Below, one piece after another: positions 59,473-64,000 of a stretch of DNA of 64,000 nucleotides. Source of the DNA: Bimuria novae-zelandiae CBS 107.79. Lineage: Eukaryota > Ascomycota > Dothideomycetes > Pleosporales > Didymosphaeriaceae. Each line of letters starts with the position of its first letter. Positions within the stretch are counted from its first letter, which is position 1. The stretch lies in NCBI GenBank assembly GCA_010015655.1, contig ML976670.1, positions 86,182-150,181 on the forward strand, written 5' to 3'. The translations under genes and the position numbers were made by a program. The notes under the pieces were generated by a model. The model saw only the letters and a program-made list of their open reading frames with translations. It did no database searches and had not been told where the DNA came from.

Positions 59473-61510
59473 GAAATAGAGAAGGAAGCTTTTAAATAAC
59501 TAAAACGCCTATTCCTAACGGCACCCCTACTACAGATGTACGACCCGGAGCGACAACACCGTATCTACACAAACGCATCGGACTATGCGTTGGGGGCCGT
59601 ACTACTACAAGAATGCGATAACCAAAAGTAGAGACCCGTCTTCTATTATGCAAGAAAGCTCTTAGGAGCGGAGCTTAACTACGAAATCCACGATAAGGAA
59701 TTACTCGCTATTATTAACTACTTTAAATAATAGGAAGCACAGCTTAAGGGAGCTAAGCATTAGATAGAGGTATTTTTTAATTACCTTAATCTAACCTGCT
59801 TCACAACGACTAAGAAGCTTAATTAGCGATAGGCTAGATAGTCTAAATAAATAGCGGAATTTAAATTCCGCATTACGCATCTGCTAGGAAACGTAAACGC
59901 TATAGTAAATGCACTTAGTAGACAGTTAGACCTTATAGAAGAAGATAATAGTAGTAACTATATTGTAATCTTAACCTACGCGAAGGACGGAACCTTTCGC
60001 TATAATAAGACATAGCTCGCGCTAGCACTAGAAGTACAGCGCGCGGATCTCGCCTATCACGGGCCAGTCGTGGATAGGATATAGGATTACGATAGGCTCA
60101 CGAACGAGGATTGTTAAGCGTATAACCTTTACTAAGCTACAAAATTAACGGCACGGGACTATTAAAACTATATCTAGATTAGCGAGCAGATAGCTCTGCT
60201 GCTAATTAAAAAGCTACACGAAGACAAGAATTAGGGGCACCTAGGGATCGCTAAAACGACGCGTTAAATCACGAACGAATATGCTATCCCTAGGCTACGC
60301 TAGGCGGTATAGAAGGTTTTAGGCAACTATTTAGCCTACTATAAGAATAAGCCTAAGAGACATAAGCCCTACGGCCTCTTATAGCCACTATAGCCACCCC
60401 TAAGACTATGGTCCAGCGTGACCATGGACTTTATCGTAAAACTACTAGCCTTACTAGCACCAGGGAACAAGGATCCTTACAACTTAATCCTAGTTATAAT
60501 CTATTAACTTACTAAGGAGTCGAGGTTTGTGCTAATTAGGGAAGCTATATCAGCAAAAGAACTAGCCTATGTAGTAGAACGAGAACTAATATTACAGGTT
60601 AGACGACCTAACAAGTTTATTATAGATAGGGCTAAGATATTTATATTATCGTACTGGACCACGTTTATAGCTAAATTAGGGATTAAGCACAAGCTCACGA
60701 CGAGCTTTTATCTTAAAATAAATAGCTAAACTAAGTAAATAAATTAAACGTTAGAATAATATCTCTAGATGTATGTAAATAAGCTTTAAGACAACTAGGT
60801 TAAGCTATTACTAACAGCCTAGCTGGCATACAATAGTGCAAGATTGGCGACTACAGGGTACTCGCCATATTATGCCAACCATGGATGTGAGCCGACGACT
60901 CACCGGGATCCATTAAACATCTAGAGTATTGCGAAGAACGTAGCTAACAAAGCCAAACTTATGCAGGACCTGTATAGGACACTGCACGAGAACATCGCGC
61001 GGCGTAATAAATAAATAGCGCAACAGGCAAATAAAAAAAGGATTATAAGACTAACCTTTAAGGAGAGGGATAGAGTCCTCCTCTTGCGAAAAAATCTTAA
61101 GATAATAAGACTAAGTAAAAAACTAAATAACCTTTAAAAAGGACTATTCGAAATTTAAGAGGTCAAAGGACTAGTTAATTTTAAACTATAGTTATCTATA
61201 GATACACGAATCCACCCAGTCTTCCACAAGTTATTATTAAAACCAGCACCACCAAATGCCGAACTAGAAACACAACTCGAACTCGAGGATAAGGAGTACG
61301 AGGTCGAAGCTATTAGGAACCTACAAGAAATTGGGCGTTAGTACAAGTATCTAGTGAAGTGGGAAGGATGGCCAGAGGACTATAATATATAGGAACTAGT
61401 ACAAAACCTTACGAACTGTAGGACAGCGCTAGAGAAGTTCTACGAGGAATATCTAGAGGCGCCGCGACTAGATTAGCAAGGAACTTAGAAAGGTTAAAGG
61501 ACGCGGAAGG
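59473..61510 (+). pseudogene. Gypsy RNase H, integrase and chromodomain remnant
   Basis: This resumes pol after the LINE. RNase H reads YTNASDYALGAVLLQECDN near 59567, with Asn in place of the first catalytic Asp (TDASDYA in the family). The integrase zinc region lies around 60210-60360 and WSSVTMDFI at 60411. A 67-codon stop-free patch (60529-60729) belongs to the integrase. The C-terminus carries a chromodomain at about 61285-61440: YEVEAIRNLQEIGR and YKYLVKWEGWPEDYN. Chromodomains steer chromovirus integration toward marked chromatin. Confidence 0.85.
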
Positions 61511-61540
61511 GTTAAAAGAAATAAATAAGTTAGCCTGTAA

Positions 61541-61984
61541 CTAGCCTAAGTTAGCCCCTAGAGGTACGTGTAGTAATAGTTCGCGAATGCTAGCTATACC
61601 TTTTAGATCCTCCTCTAGCTACTCTAACGCCTTAATTGCATTAGCTATACGTAGGTTATGTTAAGCATACTTACGCTCTTTCTCCTCTACCTCTACTAAT
61701 TTACGCTCTAAGCGAGCAGCTAGCTTCTTTATATAAAGAAGCTTAAGGCGCTTTTCGCGCTTCTCCTTTTAAACGCGCTCCCAATCCTTCTCGGGAATCT
61801 ATAGACTATATTCGGCATGGGCTGCGAGACAGCCCGCACAATACCTAGAGGTAGCGTTAATAAAACACTGTAACTTCTTCTTCTAATAACGCTTATAACT
61901 AGACGCTATCTCTAGGCCTTAAGCTTCTACCTTTTACGCACGGGCACGACGGGTTGCAAGGGACAAATAGGGGGTTCTTAGCAT
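61541..61984 (-). pseudogene. Candidate antisense reading frame in the gypsy element
   Basis: On the strand opposite to gag-pol, a frame of 148 codons from ATG 61984 stays protein-like across seven internal TAG/TAA codons to a TAG at 61541-61543. It reads MLRTPYLSLATRRARA, a Cys-rich piece RYCAGCLAAHAEYS, IPEKDWERV, then a charged helical part (KEKREKRLKLLYIKKLAARL, ERKLVEVEEKERKYA) and ASIRELLLHVPLGANLG. All the stops could come from CAG, CAA or TGG. It lies between the chromodomain and the 3' LTR, where extra genes occur in some retroelements. Another minus frame is also open for about 60 codons here, so the identity is not settled. Confidence 0.45.
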
Positions 61985-62133
61985 AGTTAGTGAGGCGAGG
62001 GGAATTAAGGAGAGGCTACGGCCTGCCTTAAGACGCGGGGGAGACGCACCTTTATAATAATTAGCACCTACGCGCTAACAGCATAGCATAGTAAAATAAG
62101 GTGTTAGGACAACAACCTTAAAAGGGAGGATAG

Positions 62134-62583
62134 TGTTACGACTACAAGGACTAAAAGAAGGAAGCTAGGTAATTACGCTAAGAAAGTAATTATTAATAGG
62201 ATAATAAAAATAACGAAACACAAAGAGGCGTGGGGCAGCTTATGTTAGCAGTCACGTGATAAAGTCCCGCATAAAAGGAAGTTCTATAGGACTACTAGAG
62301 TCCCTGGGACTACGGAGTCTTGGCGGGACTACAAGGAGGAAATAGACTGGTATATAGTGTAACGATTCTCCTATATTGTTTCTCTCCTCGTAGTTAACTT
62401 ACATATCTTCTGTGCGAGTACGTTCTCCTATATAGACTAATAGTTATCTTACTTTATTATAAGATTAGATTATTTAGCCACGCTAAGTGTCGCATTAACT
62501 TATACTACTAAATAATCCGTAAAGCACCACGATACCTTACCGCCCTAACCTGGACCGGACTAAGGTGTGAGAGCCTCATAACA
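62134..62583 (+). repeat. 3' LTR of the gypsy element (450 bp)
   Basis: Begins TGTTACGACTACAAGG and ends CTCATAACA, followed by the target duplication CATAT. Confidence 0.93.
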
Positions 62584-62588
62584 CATAT

Positions 62589-62898
62589 ACTTAAAATTTA
62601 AATAATAAAAGTAGTAGTAACTTTTATACTCTTTATTATAAAATATATAGCATGCTAGCCTCTAAGGGATTCATAAGAATATTAAGGTTAATTCTATTAT
62701 TTTTAACTATAGTAAAGATTTTTCTTATATCTCTATAATCTTTGTATAGACCCTTAGTAAGCCACTACTATAGGAAGAGCAGTATTATATAATAAAACCT
62801 TTTTATATTACTATAAGTTAATAGATTTTATTTTAAAACTAGTAAATTATTTAGTAGGTAGTTAGGCTTTTACTACTAAGTAAATAATTATTAAAATA
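62589..62898. other. AT-rich degraded DNA
   Basis: This continues the AT-rich sequence that flanks the gypsy element on the left. No frame, repeat or domain is readable. Confidence 0.5.
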
Positions 62899-62903
62899 GC
62901 TAA

Positions 62904-63289
62904 TGTATCGGCGCAGGTCACTTAAAGGATCGATGTTGGCGTATCTCCTAGCAGAGGCATATGGGAGTGCGTATATAAGAATAGAGCCTTGAATGAATTA
63001 AGTGCCTATAGGCCTGGTACGAAAGGATATAGAAAAGGTACTAAACTACAAAGGCCCTAAGCTTCTCTAAATACACCTCTTCCCAGATGGCTAGCTAGCA
63101 CATATCTGCCATAGGTTGACCGTCGGTCTGATGGATCCGAAATAGGTCCGAATCGGATCCGTAGTTCCCCATCGGTCTGATAGATCCGAAATTGGTCCGA
63201 TACGGATGAGTGTCGGTTTTCGGATGATCTCGAATCCTGTCTTGACTGGCCAAGGGTTCTCGTGTCGACGAGCGATTGTTCCTGTTACA
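62904..63289. repeat. Solo LTR (386 bp)
   Basis: Starts TGTATCGGCGCAGG and ends TTCCTGTTACA, flanked by the duplication GCTAA (62899-62903 and 63290-63294). GC is higher than in the surroundings. It holds an internal tandem repeat. No coding region or second LTR is adjacent, so it is a solo LTR of a third LTR family. Confidence 0.82.
63123..63209. repeat. Imperfect tandem repeat, period 49 bp
   Basis: Two copies starting TCGGTCTGAT at 63123 and 63172, each containing a GATCCGAAAT word and a following GGTCCGA. They lie inside the 386-bp solo LTR and may be part of its regulatory region. Confidence 0.75.
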
Positions 63290-63294
63290 GCTAA

Positions 63295-64000
63295 CTTTAT
63301 ACTAATTAACTTATTATAGACGCGATTAGTAATTTAAATATATATTTTATTATAGGCTTACTATTTAAGTTACTCCGCCTTAGCCATCGCCTAACCTACT
63401 CACGAGACCTCGCTATTATTAATCGAACGTTGTCTGACGGCGCTGCAACTGTACACCTTTACAGTGACACCTCGGGGGCCTATATGGCGACTATATTGCC
63501 CTCGACGGGCATATAATCGGAGAATCGCACCACTAACAATTTAGTACGCTAAAAGTAGCACGCATGGGTGTAGTTCGAGCACATGGTGTCCTAGCACCTC
63601 CACGCGTCCTGTATTTAGATAGCTAGCCTATTACCTATTTAGTTAATTACTATAACGTCTAGTAGCTTAGTAAGTTAGTAATTAGTAGTAGTAAGCAATA
63701 CTTAAAAGTCTTATAGGCTACCTACGCATAACTAACTTAAAATAAATACTTAAAGTAACTTTAGTAATAGTACTAAGTTAAAATTTATATACGTAGTAGC
63801 CCCTAAAGCGCTAATTATAGTAACTTTTTTACGCTAGTTTTTATATTAGTAAAATATAAGTAATTTTTCTTATATTTAAAAGTATTTACTATATAATGTT
63901 TTACTAAAGTTTAACTTAAACATATAATAATAATAAGACTCTTAAGAAAGACTTTTTTTTAAATACTTATTTTTATAATAACGCTGTTAGCCTATTTTTA
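63295..64000. other. AT-rich repeat DNA with a GC island to the window end
   Basis: An island of normal GC at about 63375-63620 (including CCTCGGGGGCCTATATGG) lies in AT-rich sequence. It could be part of another element that runs off the window, but I found no matching ends or duplication. No coding frame is supported. Confidence 0.4.

Larger units (their letters stand above)
49435..62583 (+). mobile_element. Ty3/gypsy chromovirus-type LTR retrotransposon with nested LINE
   Basis: 450-bp LTRs at both ends with target duplication CATAT (49430-49434 and 62584-62588). Total 13149 bp; subtracting the nested 6068-bp LINE and its 17-bp duplication leaves about 7.1 kb, a normal gypsy size. Order: gag, protease, RT, RNase H, integrase and a C-terminal chromodomain, which places it among chromoviruses such as fungal MAGGY/Tf-type elements. 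A region of about 650 bp between pol and the 3' LTR holds a possible antisense reading frame. RIP-type stops are present throughout. Confidence 0.93.

Noticed and set aside
1..64000. CRISPR arrays, rRNA and tRNA genes
   Set aside because: No regularly spaced short repeats were seen, and no sequence with the tRNA T-loop and acceptor pairing or rRNA character was noticed by eye.

Overview
The window is nuclear DNA of a filamentous ascomycete (Pezizomycotina; Dothideomycete-like is my best guess, with low confidence). The evidence is short 42-76 nt introns with GTRNGT donors and CTRAY branch sites, an AspE-type septin, a Sed5 syntaxin, a cutinase, fungal VIT/vWA and MYND-Mss51 proteins, and transposons mutated in the C-to-T/G-to-A pattern of repeat-induced point mutation (RIP).

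Layout. (1) 1-18170 is a normal-GC housekeeping region. It holds the 3' end of an AspE-like septin, a coiled-coil protein with a degenerate RING/IBR-like Cys/His motif (minus), the Golgi Qa-SNARE SED5 (minus), and two large low-complexity proteins in head-to-tail order (plus). (2) 18170-27800 is a decaying stretch: a small gene with two in-frame stops and two neighbouring ubiquitin-specific-protease-like (C19) pseudogenes. The second is split by a hAT DNA transposon, which itself carries two solo LTRs. (3) 27955-34873 holds three minus-strand genes: a MYND-finger/Mss51-like protein, a cutinase, and a VIT + vWA protein whose first exon appears to carry a one-base frameshift. (4) 35347-42016 is an M20 peptidase gene split by a Ty1/copia element with two identical 117-bp LTRs. 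(5) From about 42600 to the end the DNA is AT-rich and repeat-dominated: a second copia element (222-bp LTRs), a Ty3/gypsy chromovirus (450-bp LTRs) carrying a nested minus-strand LINE, and a further solo LTR.

Most element boundaries were fixed by reading both ends and finding matching target-site duplications (TSDs): GCAGGGCA for hAT; AATGT and ATTAT for the copia elements; CATAT for gypsy; a 17-bp duplication for the LINE; ATTAT, TTACC and GCTAA for the solo LTRs. This gives a clear order of nesting.

How the parts relate: the intact genes are unrelated single-copy functions and do not form an operon or metabolite cluster. The main biology is genome defence and decay. RIP has filled the elements with TAG/TAA codons and changed catalytic Asp codons of several reverse transcriptases, and the in-frame stops in the neighbouring genes all fit the same change. 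The least expected signal is a reading frame on the opposite strand between the chromodomain and the 3' LTR of the gypsy element. I saw no CRISPR array, rRNA or tRNA, and no clear new defence system.
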